DNA of 64,000 nucleotides from Siderastrea siderea (Eukaryota; Cnidaria; Anthozoa; Scleractinia; Rhizangiidae), in contig OZ034975.1 in assembly GCA_964030785.1 (NCBI GenBank), positions 45,539,569-45,603,568 on the forward strand, given 5' to 3'. How positions within the stretch are numbered: the first letter of the stretch is position 1; each line of letters begins with the position of its first letter. A model generated the notes under the pieces. The model made no database searches and was not told where the DNA came from. It saw only the letters and a list, made by a program, of their open reading frames with translations. Positions 26,862 through 40,109 of the stretch are shown piece after piece. Position numbers and translations under genes: made by a program.

Positions 26862-26985
26862 GATGGTGCGGTAGTGAGAGCACTCGCCTCACACCAATGT
26901 GGCCCGGGTTCGATTCCCGGTGGCGGCGTCATACGTGGCTTGAGTGTATGGTTGGTTCTCGTCCTTGCTTTTGGACCCACTTGGG
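26862..26985 (+). mobile_element. tRNA-derived SINE (copy A)
   Basis: An A-box-like ATGGTGCGGTAGTGAGAGC and a B box GGTTCGATTCC at 26907-26917 are followed by a non-tRNA tail. It resembles a tRNA head but has no foldable acceptor stem, so it is not a working tRNA gene. Confidence 0.7.
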
Positions 26986-27080
26986 TGGGAAAAGTTGATC
27001 TCCAACTGACAAAAGCACAAGGCCATCATGGTTTTCAAGTCTTTACATATGCTTTGCAAATTACAGACTAATTATGGTTA

Positions 27081-27345
27081 ACCCTATAAACAAACTTATA
27101 TTGCCTAAGCCTAGAACGCAGCACCTGAGGCGCAGCTTCTCCTATGGTGGTGCCGCTTTATGGAATTCTCTGCCACAGGATCTTAGGGAATGTAACTCTC
27201 TGGGGTTTTCAAAAAAAAGGTGAAAGCTTACTTTTTTTCTTTAGTCTCCCACACGACAATCATGTAAACCAGTTTATTTTGTAGCTTATATTAAGATATT
27301 TTCATAATAGTTTTTAGCGTATTTGTAACTGATGATTTCCCGTGT
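27081..27345 (+). mobile_element. 5'-truncated non-LTR (CR1/jockey-like) LINE tail
   Basis: The frame reads LPKPRTQHLRRSFSYGGAAL then WNSLPQDLRECNSLGFSKK before a stop. The pattern P-R-T...R-S-F-S-Y-G-A-L-W-N-S-L-P-L-R...S-L-F-K-K is the usual end of the reverse-transcriptase ORF in CR1/jockey-type LINEs. Only the 3' end and UTR, with TAAATAAATAAATAAA, remain. Confidence 0.65.
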
Positions 27346-28410
27346 ATAAATAAATAAATAAACAAGTAAATAAAATAATAGTCAATATTCATCATTATCC
27401 TTCTCTGTTTACTGTGAAACGTGCTAAAGGTCTCTGAAGGAAAATGATGTCATTATTGGCAATAAATTCATCCTTTCTTGATGGACTTAATGACAGGCAC
27501 TTAATTTTCGCATCATCTTATGTTTGCGACACTTAAGTTTGGCGACTTTTTTTAAATCACCAAAACTGCGAAGTTAAGGTGTCGCGAAAATTTCACGTAA
27601 TAAGGTGATTTTCTTAATAGATGGTATACTAAACCCTCCTAAATTAACCTGAAGTTAAAAAGAAACAACGTGTTTCGCTTTACAAATGTATTATTTGTCA
27701 CCCATATTCTAACAAACGACGTATACAGATTTGCGCTTGATCTCCTTTTTGCGCAAACGTTGAGCGGAAAAACAAAACAGCAACAACGACAACATTATTT
27801 CGGTATTACCATTTCCACACATGGTGATATTAATGTAATTGCAATTACAATAAACAAAAAGAGACTAATTTTCGTAAGATTGCAATAAAGAAATCTATTA
27901 CAATGTACACAATTGAGATGTACGTATTTTAGCACAAGGCAAAAGCGGAAGTTAGTCTACTAATATATGGATCAGTATTTTTGAAAGGAAATGAGACTTT
28001 TTCATGATAATCAAAATTGGAAAATAATGGATTTCTTTTTATGATTTTGTTAAAAAGGCTATTTCTCAGACCTTCATATAGTATAAAGGGAGATAAAAAG
28101 TGCATTTCATCTCCTACTGAATTTAGGGTGCAATGACAGCAAATTCTTAACTACATACTACTACGTCCTTTAACATGCAATAAAGTTGAACCGGTGTTTT
28201 GAAATGCTGAAAAAATTATTTCAACCTTGATAGCAATCTGTAGCGAAAACGAGTACATTGTTTGTGCATGTCGTTTCCATGGTTTCATGTTGCTATTAAT
28301 AGTGATAGCAGGTATAAAGTGTTATCGTGTCTGTAAATTGCCGTGGTTAATGGCGTCACTAATCCCTTTGAGCATTTTTAATTATTTACCATGGCTACCA
28401 ACACCATAGC

Positions 28411-28705
28411 CTGAGAAAACAGCAGACGTTTCGCGAGGTCGTCACTTGAACCCTTGCAAAAAACGACGCGTGAGCAACGAGCGCAGAAATTCCATACTAA
28501 TGACGCGTCCGCACTGCCCAGATCTAGGTAGTGCTTCTGATTGGTTGAAACAAAATTCTCTCGCGTTTCAATCAATCAGAAGCACTACCTAGATCTGGGG
28601 AGTGACGCGTCATCAGTATGGAATTTCTGCGCTCGTTTCTCAGAAGTGGTTTTGCAAGGGTTCAAGTGGCGACCTCGCGGAACGTCGGCTGTTTTCTCAG
28701 GCTAC
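28411..28705. mobile_element. Palindromic MITE with 9-bp target duplication
   Basis: Nearly full-length inverted repeat from TAGCCTGAGAAAACAGC to GCTGTTTTCTCAGGCTA. It is flanked on both sides by CCAACACCA. A 9-bp duplication fits MULE/MuDR-type elements (family knowledge). The matching site in copy A has no insertion. Confidence 0.7.
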
Positions 28706-28906
28706 CAACACCACCAATTTCTCTGATTACATTGTGCTATTTTGTTTATAATTACCATGGTAACCTACTCTATTAATCCCAGAGGTGCAGTAGGGGTGTA
28801 TTATTGTTGTATTTTCATGATATTTCAACTTAACTCATGTACTCCTCAATAACTGCGTCCAAACTTATATGCCGGCCATTTTTCATGTTTTCGTCCACAG
28901 CTTAAA

Positions 28907-29030
28907 AGACAAGTTTACAAAAAGTCACTTGAGAACGCACAAAAGAAGAGAGGATAAGGCAAAAGATGAGACAAGAAACACTGGAAAATGCATGACTTCC
29001 CGGAGTAACTGTAACAGTATTTGGTGATAG
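28907..29030 (+). pseudogene. Orphan zinc-finger terminal exon
   Basis: After a good acceptor (tgttttcgtccacag) the frame reads LKDKFTKSHLRTHKRRED, then a basic Lys/Arg/Thr tail ending SIW and TGA TAG. FTKSHLRTHKRR fits the second half of a C2H2 finger (F...L..H); the Cys-x-x-Cys half is absent and no matching upstream exon was found. It sits immediately before copy B. It may be the last exon of a lost or unrecognised paralogue. Confidence 0.4.
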
Positions 29031-29140
29031 ATCTTTTTGCTTGGCTTGATCTTGTACAATTCTCATTAAGTGAACGTAACGTTCTTGATGTAATTCGAAA
29101 CTAGAAACAATTCCCCAAATTCGTTTTTTAAAATTGTAAA

Positions 29141-29530
29141 TGACACGTATCGTTTTGATAAATGGATCATATCGACTGATAAATGACTCCTATCGTTTTG
29201 ATAAATGAATCGTATCGACTGATAAATGACTCCTATCGTTTTGATAAATGAATCATATCGACTGATAAATGACTCCTATCGTTTTGATAAATGAATCATA
29301 TCGACTGATAAATGACTCATATCGTTTTGATAAATGAATCATATCGACTGATAAATGACTCCTATCGTTTTGATAAATGACTCATATCGACTGATGAATG
29401 ACTCATATCGTTTTGATAGATGAATCATATCGACTGATAAATGACTCATATCATTTGATAAATGACTCATATCGTTTTGACAAATGGCTCATATCGTTTT
29501 GATAAATGAATCATATCGTTTTGATAACTG
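29141..29530. repeat. Minisatellite, unit about 43 bp, expanded in copy B
   Basis: Alternating TATCGTTTTGATAAATGA(A/C)TC and ATATCGACTGATAAATGACTC half-units, about nine units. Copy A (20825-20900) keeps only two or three diverged half-units. Confidence 0.8.
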
Positions 29531-32500
29531 ACTAGAAGATGTTTACTTTTATCTGAAAACCTCCCACACTGCATTGCAATTTGCCTCGCGAAAAAAAATA
29601 CTAGACGATTTTGGATTTTGGATTCCTTCCAAACCTAAACCAAGTTCCTAAGGCCTTAACAAATATAAGTCTGAACAAGCAAAAGGAGGGCTGAATTTTG
29701 TTCTGAATTTTCGTGAGACTGAAATTATAGTTGCAATTAAAAAACAGGGATGTGAATGTTGCTCAGCTAGCAAAATAACAGGACATGTATAAAGTGATGT
29801 CATAATTAATTTCACTTGAGCTATTTTAGCAAAAACCAACCGATCATAATGCATCCCTTATAACGTAAGGTAAGGCAGCTGACCAATAGTTAATCTATTC
29901 CAGGAAAAGTTCATCACATATTTCCTTTATTGTTACATTTTTAGTAGACTAGCCTTACGTGTTGAAACACTGGTCCATGATGGCAGCCCATGTTCTTTTT
30001 GTACAGAATAAACACAAATTAGAAATATCTCAATATCTCAAGTATCTCAACATTACAAATATCTCAACATCTCAATTACTAAATTATTGTTAGTTAATGA
30101 TGACGAACAACAGAATAATTTTAACGCAAAATTAAGCCAATCAAATGGTCTGTTTTGAATGGTTTCCATGGAAATTAATAGCACCATCGTGAAAGATGTT
30201 TTTAGGCGGTCGATTTTATTCCCTCTCTGCACGCAATGTACGGCTGAGCCATGCGCAACACTGTTTTGTTGAAGTTAACCAATCAAATAATCTGTTTTGA
30301 TTCTGGTGGATGGAACTTAGCTCATACTTCAAAGAAAGGTATATTTTGGCGGTCGATTTTTCTTGCCTCTCTGCACGGAATGCGCACTTGAGTCATGCGC
30401 AATACAGTTTTGCAAAAAGTTATGTAGAATTCAACCAATCAAATGGCTGGTCGTAATTATTCCCTTGAATTACGGCAGATTGTTTTTCGTTTTCGCTGCA
30501 CAGAATGCTCTATATTAAATTTATCGCCTGTAAGTATTTGAGTCACTTATTGCCTGGACTGTCAAAGTGTATGGAGCAAACTCAAGGTAACATATTGTTA
30601 AAATGACCGTTCTTCACTTCTGTTGTTTGTTTACTTTTTTCCTTCGCAATTCCACTAAATAGCTTAAATAATTCAAAATACAAAATACATATTTTCTCCC
30701 TTTTCTGAAACTCATTTCAGTGAACTATCGCCTGGGCTGCCATTGAGATATGGAGGAAAATCAAGGTAACGGCCAGTGACTTTCTTTTTTCTTTTTTATT
30801 GGTAATTGTTCATTTATTCCTTTACGTTGCGATTCTACGACTTTTTAGTTGTGTAAAACAGTTTGTTAATTAAAAAAGAAACAGCACAACCTTTTGCAAA
30901 ATGAAAATACGAACAAATTTATATTTTGGTTTATTATCTCATGCTTGTTCACTGCCAAAGATCAAAATAAGAATTTCGGATTTCAGTTTTCAGGCGCGCT
31001 TTTCTTACCCTTTCATATGCATATCCTCTGCCCTTCACATATTTCTAATGGTAAAAGTAAGAAGAATATGTTTGAGAACGAAGATTTATTCGTTTTTTGG
31101 TGATCATTTCGTTCATTCTCATGACCTGTATGCTTCATCATACAGTGATACCGTGAGGAGAAATGAAACTGAACTGATCACCCCTAGAACTGTGAAAGGA
31201 TTAGGGTTCCCGAAGACATTTCAGGTCCGAGAAAATTTTTCCCTTACCTGAATAGCTCCTCGGAAAAAAACACTCCAGGTTGTTCTTTCCTTGTTTCTCT
31301 TTGTGACAGATCTCAACGGACAACAACGACTTATATGTCGCCAAATTTTGTGCAGAAAATAAAAGTGAGAGATTTAAGTTTGAAATATGAAAACATTTGA
31401 TATTCCCTTTTACAACACTGTTATGTCAATATATTGCAACTGAGGTTAACTTCTGTTCGTTAAACTCCTTTGATGCACAAACAAGAGTATCTTTGAGGTG
31501 GCCTTAGATTAAGTTTTAGAATTTTTATCGACATCACATGAAAACTCAGCAATTGATGGGTGCCTTTAATACCAAATTCAATGCTAAATCAACTAATATG
31601 TTACTGACCGCTGGTTTGATTTGTGTCGGTAATGCTCCACAAATAAACCACCTTGTATTTTGGCGATTGGGAAGCTGAAATTCCGCGACATGTGCTGAAT
31701 TTTCGGGGGATGTCGCAGCTCTCACAAGGTCTTCTCTGATTTGCTGAGAAAACAATACACCAAACAACAAAACAATGGACCCTAGCCCCGAAAACAATAG
31801 AGCTGCGTGATACCAAGGTCCAATGAAATTAGAGGTTGTTAAGAGCTGCGGGGCTACTCGAATTTTCGCGAATTTGGAGAATTTTTTTTCCAAGACAACA
31901 ACTTTTCTTGGTTTTTACTCAAACGTCATTGCTTTTTTGAGTTTCTCATCTACGTTCCACTTGCTACTCGTCTCACGACTCGTAGTTGAGGAGTATAGTA
32001 TTAGAACCGGTTGGATCTAGCAGTATCAGTGGATCATAAAATGAACAGGATTTTCCGTACTTTTCTGACGAGTTTTACACAGTTAGCAAGAAAGAGAGAA
32101 AGAGGTTAATAGATTTTACGCAAATTCTACTTCATGGTCGTACGAGTAACTTTAGTTGGTAGCTATAGGAAACAATGGCACACGAAAAATTTGAAATGAT
32201 TATGGAAAAACACAAAATTTGACTTTTTATCAGATCGTGCTTTTTAAAGGAAAAATATTAACTACAAATTTAACTTCAGCAAAACTTCTCAGTTCACGGT
32301 CATGCACAAAAAACGTTTCTGTTTTTTCATTCTGATTCAATATCGGGGCAGGTTGTCTTTTTGTAGCTCTATTCTTAAAATTGTTCCATTCTAGCAATTT
32401 TTCATTTAAAAACTGATTCTGCTCTCTTTTAGGAAATGGCATTCAGTACAACCTCATGTCCGGATCTCTAGCCCTTTCAGTATATTCCTAAGTGGCAAGG

Positions 32501-32614
32501 GTAAGTTCAAATGAAAAGGACTCCGTTATTTCGATTCAGGTCAACGTTTTAAAATCCTTTCGCTTGTAAACACTAGACGAACGAGTTGCAAATTTCATCT
32601 TGGAATTACTGTTA

Positions 32615-32765
32615 AGCAAACAGCGCCACGGAAAAGTACTGCTCAGTAGCTTTCGTTTGAATGGTCACACTTTTGGATTTCATACACAGACTCAAAGGTT
32701 AGAACCACCTTGTACAGCGTAATAAACAGCACCACAGGAAAGTACTGCTCAGTAGCAAGTTGCAC
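32615..32765. repeat. 106-bp satellite fragment
   Basis: About 1.4 units in the zinc-finger copy B intron after exon 3, same orientation as 33780-34420. Confidence 0.65.
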
Positions 32766-33779
32766 CCCTTGAATCACCACTTTCACGACTTGAACAAGTG
32801 GTGAGTATTGGACAACCCTCTTAAACAAGGTAGCAGACTGGCTGTCTGACTATTAATTGTGCTTCCGTTTTGAGGAAAATACATTGAAAGTTAAGGGGAC
32901 ATGTTTCACACGTGCACATGTGGCCAGTCACAAGTCGGGTAATTTATGTTCAAACTTCAGCTCAATATTCGGTTCGCTCTATTCATTGTTTTCTTTCCTG
33001 CTTTTGAGAATTTCCACGCATAAATTGTCTTCATTGGTAAGCAGAGTCGAAAGCAATTTAAAAAGAGGTGTGTAGCAGAATCAAGATTCCACATTATGCT
33101 CAGTAGAAATATCTGTTATCATGTAAATGTCAATTTTGACTGGAAAGAAAAATGTAGGCTACCTTTTTGTATCGCCTTAGATGCACAAAGGCAAAAATTT
33201 TAATATAAAATTTTAAACGCTAGTCTTGCTAATAAAAAGTTTAACGCGAGTGGCTAAGAATCAACAACAACAAGCTTTATTTGCATGACTATAACAAACT
33301 ATTACAGTATTGCAAAAGCCACTTAAATTTAATTATTAATTATTTAATTAATTAAAATACCTAAAGAGATTACAACCATTTCTTATTTTTAACCATTCCG
33401 AGAGGAAGCCATTGTAACTAGTTTGTCTCTCAGTTCAAGGCATGACGAGATGAATGAAATTAATTGAATATTTATAAAATAATCAGTACAATTCATAAGA
33501 TGTGAAGAATACAAGGAAGATACTGAGAATACAATTTGTCTTTTTGCAGGTCTCACAGCTTTCCTGTTATTTACATCGACATGCCCTCTCAAAATCAAAT
33601 GCCTTTGCCAAAGAAAGATGTTCGCCAACGGCCCAGGTGCCACATATGCTATAAAACATACTCCAAAACTGGAGCTTTGAAGGTCAGTAGTTCATTTAAG
33701 CCTTTCATTCCCAGTAGCATAGAATAATCTAATACAAGAAAAATCCTAAATTTTACTTTTTAAAAGGTCGAAAACTAAA

Positions 33780-34420
33780 CCACACTACAGGAAAGTACTG
33801 CTCAGTAGCTTTAAATTGTATGGTCATACTTAAGGATTTTCCTCACAGATTCAAAAGGTAGAACCACCTTGTACAGCATAATAGACAGTGCCACAGCAAA
33901 GTACTGCTCGGTACCTCTCATTTGAATGGTCACACTTTAGGATTTCATCCACAGGACTCAACAGTTAGAACCACCTTGTACAGCATAATAAACAGCACCA
34001 CAGCAAAGTACTGCTCTGTACCTCTCATTTGAATGGTTACACTTTAGGATTTCATCCACAGGACTCAACAGTTAGAACCACCTTGTACAGCATAATAAAC
34101 AGCACCACAGGAAAGTACTGCTCAGTAGCCTTAGTTTGAATGTCACACTTTACGAATTTCGTCACAAATTCAAAAGGTAGAACCACCTCGTACAGCATAA
34201 CAAATAGCACTACAGGAAAGTATAGCCTTCCACGCAGTCGTTCTAAGGTAGGAGGGTAATACGATTCCCTTGAAAACGACTGCAGGGGAAACCACAAGAA
34301 GGTACTGTTCAGTGACTACTATTTGAATGGTCATACTTCAGTAATTAATCCAGAGTCTTATAGTTCGAGCCATCCTGTACAGCACGATACACAGAACCAC
34401 GGGACAATACTATCCACGGG
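33780..34420. repeat. 106-bp satellite array (copy B intron 4)
   Basis: About six units, several more than 90% alike by eye, in the same intron as the three decayed units of copy A. Confidence 0.75.
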
Positions 34421-34843
34421 CACGACTCTGGTAATTGACATTTTGTTACATATTCTACAACTTTGCGGGGTTTTGATGTTTGTTTAAGGATACTAAACAC
34501 TAGTATTAGAGGAGGCGGTTTAATTGAAAGGGGAGGGCGGGTATTTCAGTGGAAGAGAACTGTAAACAACAAAGGCAACAACAAAAATGGTTGAGAGGGA
34601 AATGTTTGCAAAATTTTGTCAAGGCGCAGAATGCAGTGTCAAATATATGCTGACCAACTGTTAACAATGCAACGCTTAGGAGTGTGTTGGAAACGGTTTT
34701 GAAGGCTCCTGCAGAATGCGCAGAAGTACTACACGTTTGCACATCCTGAAACCGTGATAAGAAGATCAGATTTTAACTTATGTCCCTTTTCCCTTTACGT
34801 TTTTCCTTCCTTCCACCTCGGTTGAAGGGATTGCGAGTAATAA

Positions 34844-35134
<291 letters not shown>

Positions 35135-35714
35135 TGAAGTCCTTTCCACCAATATCCCTTCTTACTTCCGGTTTCCTCAAACCGGAAATGACGAAGCCAA
35201 GAAGGGAAAATCACCCTTTGCTTTCCATTGAAAGTTATCCCGAGCTTTTATTCCGTCAGGCAATAGCTTTTGACAGCATTTTTTTTTACTTCTGCCACTG
35301 AAGCACAATGTTTTACATTAATCATATAACGTAAACTTGTAGTTGTCTTAGAAGGCAAACGTGTAAATCATTGCAACAGTATGTAATTGCTTTTTAAGAT
35401 AAGGTTTCACAATTGCCTCGTGTTCCCATAGCGATCGTATGTGCAGCGCATGAAGGAAGGTCTCGACTATAAACTTGGAAGATAAGGTTGTTACTAACAG
35501 ATAAGAGCTGGTACCAGCTTTCTTTATTTGACCACTGTTAAACCCTTCACGCTACAGAAACCGCTTATAGGAGCTCTATAAGATGGTTTATTGATACTGC
35601 CATTTCCGTTTGTAAGAAGAATTTGTTTTTCTGTACGAGATTTAAATAAAGAAACGTTTGTTGCTTAGATAATGTTGTAATTGATCAAGCTTTTTACTCA
35701 TCCTCTCCTACGGG

Positions 35715-35790
35715 CAACCTCGTCCCCAGGGGTCTTCTCCGAACCCGCCGCCATATTGAATACCCAGAAGGCCCTGGGGACGTGGTTGCA
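35715..35790. mobile_element. Short hairpin element (copy B)
   Basis: Counterpart of 26430-26525 with ends GTCCCCAGG / CCTGGGGAC. The core has decayed and is no longer a perfect palindrome. Confidence 0.55.
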
Positions 35791-36112
35791 CCTAAAGATT
35801 TTACGTCTTTAGCTAAAAAATGTGCTGAAATTAAAACAAAAAACGTATCCTAGTGTTGCAATTGTTCCTCGAACACTACGAGGAAAATATCAAGTAATTT
35901 TCTTGCAGGGAAAACAAGCCACAACACGTTTTTAGCAATTTTTCAAAGACACGAGGGAAAAACTTGAAAAAAAATGGTCCACTTCGTTCAGGTTAAAATC
36001 CATTTCTATCATATGGCCGTCCGCATCAAGATACTTGTTTACAATTTTAACAAACTAGTGGAGTAATTTTAAACAAGAATGAACTATTGGTTCTGGGTCT
36101 TCTTTAAGCAGG

Positions 36113-36250
36113 GTTGGCGCAGTGGTGAGAGCACTTGCCTCCCACCAATGAACCCGGGTTCGATTCCCGGACGCGACGTCGGATGTGGGTTGAGTTTGTT
36201 GTTGGTTCTCATCCTTGCTCCAAGAGGTTTTTCGCCAGGTACTCCAGTTT
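36113..36250 (+). mobile_element. tRNA-derived SINE (copy B)
   Basis: Same element and flanks as 26862-26985: TTGGCGCAGTGGTGAGAGC and a B box at 36157-36167, then the same GTTGGTTCTC(A/G)TCCTTGC tail. Confidence 0.7.
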
Positions 36251-36332
36251 TTCTCTCTCTTCAAAAATCAACATTTCCAATTCCATTTCGATCTGGATAC
36301 AGTGGGTAAGCCACTGCTAATTCCAAGTATTT

Positions 36333-36362
36333 ATTTATTTATTTATTTATTTATTTATTTCA
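36333..36362. repeat. (ATTT)n microsatellite after the copy B SINE
   Basis: About seven TTTA units, a plausible remnant of a SINE tail. Confidence 0.8.
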
Positions 36363-36481
36363 TTTTTAAGCTTTTTAAAGCAATATTAAAAACAAGTGGC
36401 ATAGCCCCTTTAAGTCCTGCAGTAAACTGCTAATTAATTTAAAAATCCAAAGCAAAGACAAGATTATTAGAAAAAATTGAC

Positions 36482-36487
36482 TTTATT
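36482..36487 (-). promoter_or_regulatory. Probable polyadenylation signal of the giant membrane-protein gene
   Basis: TTTATT on the plus strand (AATAAA on minus) lies about 575 bases beyond the stop codon, giving a plausible 3' UTR of about 36.47-37.06 kb. No exon-like sequence is seen between them. Confidence 0.4.
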
Positions 36488-37061
36488 TCAAATATCAGTA
36501 CACGTATAAAAATATCCACAGTCGTCATCATCACACAATACTTATTAATAAATAAATAAAACAAATCAACAAAATGGCGGTACAAAAATATGAAAATTGT
36601 CCGTAAGTACACGAAAACTATCAAATTGTAATCAACAGGAAATATGTTCGTTTAGTATTGAAGACATGGCCTTAAGAAAATTTGTGAGATATTACCGGAA
36701 TAATTTTACCCTTAGCTGTTAACAACCTACGAAACTAAGAAACAATTCCTACGATGAGGTGCCTTCATTTTCAACTATAAATACATAATGATCTCACATT
36801 TTCAATAAATACCGTATACTGCGATTCTAGTATTGTGTACTATCCATTGGTTCTTGTTTCAACCAGTTAAACGACTATCTATTTACACAAAAACTACTAT
36901 AAAACTACTAGACTTAGTTATTCTATTTCGAAATATTTGATCCTACAAAAAATATTCTGTACTGGCTAATTACACAACATACAAAGTTGGGAGCCAGGGC
37001 CCTTGCTCCCTTGTCCAGCGGAAACACCCATAGCGGTTGGTACACACCGTTACTCAAATGC

Positions 37062-40000
37062 TCATTTTAAAGCCTTTAATTCTTTTGTTTTCTTTACAAT
37101 CTCCTCCTCTAGGTAATCCACTTTCATCAAGAGATTGTCTTTGCGTTGTTCGGTGCTGGTCAGTTGTTCTCGCAGTATTTGCAGTCTTTCCTCAGGTATA
37201 TTACTGTCTTGCTCCATCTCGTTCACTGTAACATTTAGATCAGACTCTGTTTTTAAGACTTGTGCAAGCTCCGTGTTCAGACTATCTACCCGTCCCTCCA
37301 AATCGTTTATCTGCCGCTGGAGGAGTTCTTTGGGAGATTTCAAACCTGTTTTAACGCCAGTTCGAGACTTGGGTCTGAAAAAGAAAAAAATACCAAACTA
37401 ACTATAACATCAACATTTCAAAACTGAAGGAAAAATTTAAAATTACCTTGCACAGCATAATAAATCGCAATGCTCAGTAGCTTTTGCTTGAATGTTCACA
37501 CTTTAGGATATTATCCACCAATCCAAAAGTTAGGACAAGGTGGGAAAGTTTTGCTTAATAGGTTTCATTTGAATGGTCATACTTGAGGATTTCATCCACA
37601 AACTCAAAAGTTAGACCAAACCAGTTGAGATTTGACTGTGAAAATGAAACTGTAAATCTGCCAGCGCGAGTTCAACTCATTGTCTGTAATAGCGGAATGC
37701 CCGTAGAAGCGAGATGTCCGGAGGTGCAAGTTGACGGTATTTTCTTAAACTAAATTTAAATCGATGTTGTTGTTTCTGATTAAAGCCAACAATGAACACA
37801 GGCAACAAAATATATTGTGGCTAAACTTACTTTTGTTCGTCACTACTCTTCTCGCCCCTAAGTTCTTTCAGCCTCGACATGGCGAACTCCTCTTTCTTCG
37901 AGGAAGGCACATGCGCAGAAGAGAGGTACTCCTTGAGTTTGGCGCGGGTAAGGAAGGCGTTCTTGCGAGCCAGGCGCTCTGTGATTCCCTATGGGGTAAC
38001 AGAAAGGCAACTGGTTAGTATACTGTCCAAATGTGAGAAATAAGAGAAGTTGAGAGTGAAATGACTACGTGACAAAGTTAGCTTACTTGTACAGAGAAGT
38101 CGGCATCGATTGGGCTCGACACCTTGATGTTCACCAGTTCTCCCACCACATTTACTCGCTCGGTCATAGACCGCGTGGGCTTGAAAGCTGTTTCCAAGGG
38201 ACTGGCGCTCGACGCATTACCCACAAGGCCTTGCGCAGTTGGAGTATTCCGAGAGCGCGCGAAGAACATGTCTTGACAACAAATACGGATCGCCTGGAGA
38301 AGGAAGGGAAATATTTTAGCGAACTAATTAACCGAGAATTATTTATGTTTTTAGTTTATCATTGTAACCAACTGCAGTCACACATAAATCAACGCGTTTA
38401 TTCGTACGTTTTGGCGTTTTCACTCGCTCACCAGTTCGACGCTGTAAAATTTAACAATTTATCTCTTTTTGCCAGAAGTAACCTGTGTGGGGATACCCAT
38501 TCTCGTCCCCAGAGCTACGCGGCTTTTTTTAAATTACGTCTCTTGTAGCTCTGGTAACGGCCAAAAATTTATTTTTTTTGATTGGCCGATTCAAACTGTA
38601 TGCGCAATAACGTAAAATTTTTTTGGCTTCTACGCATAACGTTTTATTTCCGATTGAATTAATCAGGGCATTAATTAATATATTGACTTGATCAATTTCC
38701 ACGCAAAGAATGCGGCTTAGGGCAGATCAAGCGACCAAATTTTGAATTCAAAGTGTTGAGATTGTCGCTAAATGCCAGCGATTCTTTCCTCGCTACAGCA
38801 TTTTCTGCAAAACTACAGCTTGTCCATAAATAAACTTACATGTAACTGTCTCATCAACTTTTGTAATGACCTCTTGATGTCGATGTTTAAAAACTTGGGC
38901 GCCAAATGCTTCTGGAAATTTTCGATGGGGTAAAACGTAATACAGTATAGAGTTTAGGGGTGGCGAAACGATAAGTACACAGTTGACATTCTCATACAAC
39001 AGGAACCAGACGAATGTGATAAAATAACTGTACAATTCAATATAACGCAAATGCAATAATATTATACCTTTAATCAGGCAAGATACAAATCCAAAACCCG
39101 TGAGCAAAATGCAGGGACAATCGTTCTTCTGAACAACTACGGCACGAAAGGCAGCTTCTTAAGTTTGTTCCTTTTAAAGCTCCACGTTTTCCGCTAATTG
39201 CAGGAGATTAAGAGGGTCCCGAACAGCTTTTAGTCGATCCATAAAGCACCACGACTCGATCAATAGGAATTCAAATTTCTCAGTTGTTGTCAGAATTGTC
39301 ATGCCCAGAGCTCCACGGACGAGAAAGGAGCAGGCGCAATAGCACCTTAACGAATTAGACATGCGCTACCGGATGTCGTGAATTTCGCGACATCCGGTAA
39401 TTGCTGATACCAGAGCCCTACGATCCCACCGCTGACAGAACAGATCGTAGGCTCTGGGAACGAGAATGGGGGATACGAACAAAGTAAGGCGCAAATTTCG
39501 ACTCAATAAGTTACAATACCTTGTAGAATTCCCTGAGGAAAAGCGGGTTCTGGTCATCAACCAGGTCGTCTGTCTTGATGTGTGACAGTGCATGCATGAT
39601 CACCACCAAGAAGTCGCCAACAGACTCCATTCGCTCCTGCCTCACAAACAGCACCCGCCGCGCATGCTCGTAGAAGAATGAGTTCCGGAAGGCGTTACGC
39701 TCGTAGTTGTTTGGTGGCAAATTAGAAGCCAGCAGCAACGTCACTTCGGGCGTGTCCATGGCCTTGTGCAGCATCTGAGTGATGAAGACTCCGAAGCGAT
39801 ACACGACAAAATTAGCGGGGCTAAGCTCGTTGATGTCTACAGGAACCAAATCCCCCCTGCATAGCCACTGGGCGTCCTTTATATCGATGTAAGGCCGGCC
39901 ACCTTTGGCCCCAGCCACTCCTCCCTCGCCGATGTTATTTTTCAACATGTTTTCGATTTCGTTCACGCTGTCGAAGATTGGCGAGCCAATAAGCATCGAG

Positions 40001-40109
40001 ACCCAGTCTTGTTCCGATACGCCCGCGGGCAGTCCAGCAGTTATTACGGGTGCAGTGCTTGCGCTATCCGCTGAAGATGTAAGTAAGGTTTCTGTGATGG
40101 GGAGGTCTT
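37062..40109 (-). CDS. Giant protein, block 4: folded C-terminal domain and terminal coiled coil (visible exons 28-31)
   Basis: Exon 28 (39520-40109) begins with a Ser/Thr/Ala linker and then encodes a domain rich in aromatic and hydrophobic residues: QDWVSMLIGSPIFDSVNEIE, VVYRFGVFITQMLHKA, FLVVIMHALSHIKTDDLV, FLREFYK, continuing into exon 29 as ICCQDMFFARS. It looks helical and globular. Exons 29-30 are basic linkers. Exon 31 is a classic coiled coil (LLQRQINDLEGRVDSLN, VDYLEEEIVKKTKELKAL) ending in TAA at 37062-37064. No named domain recognised. Confidence 0.75.

Noticed and set aside
26862..26985. tRNA gene (A and B boxes)
   Set aside because: The B box is good but no acceptor stem pairs, and the same sequence with a non-tRNA tail recurs at 36.1 kb; it is a SINE.
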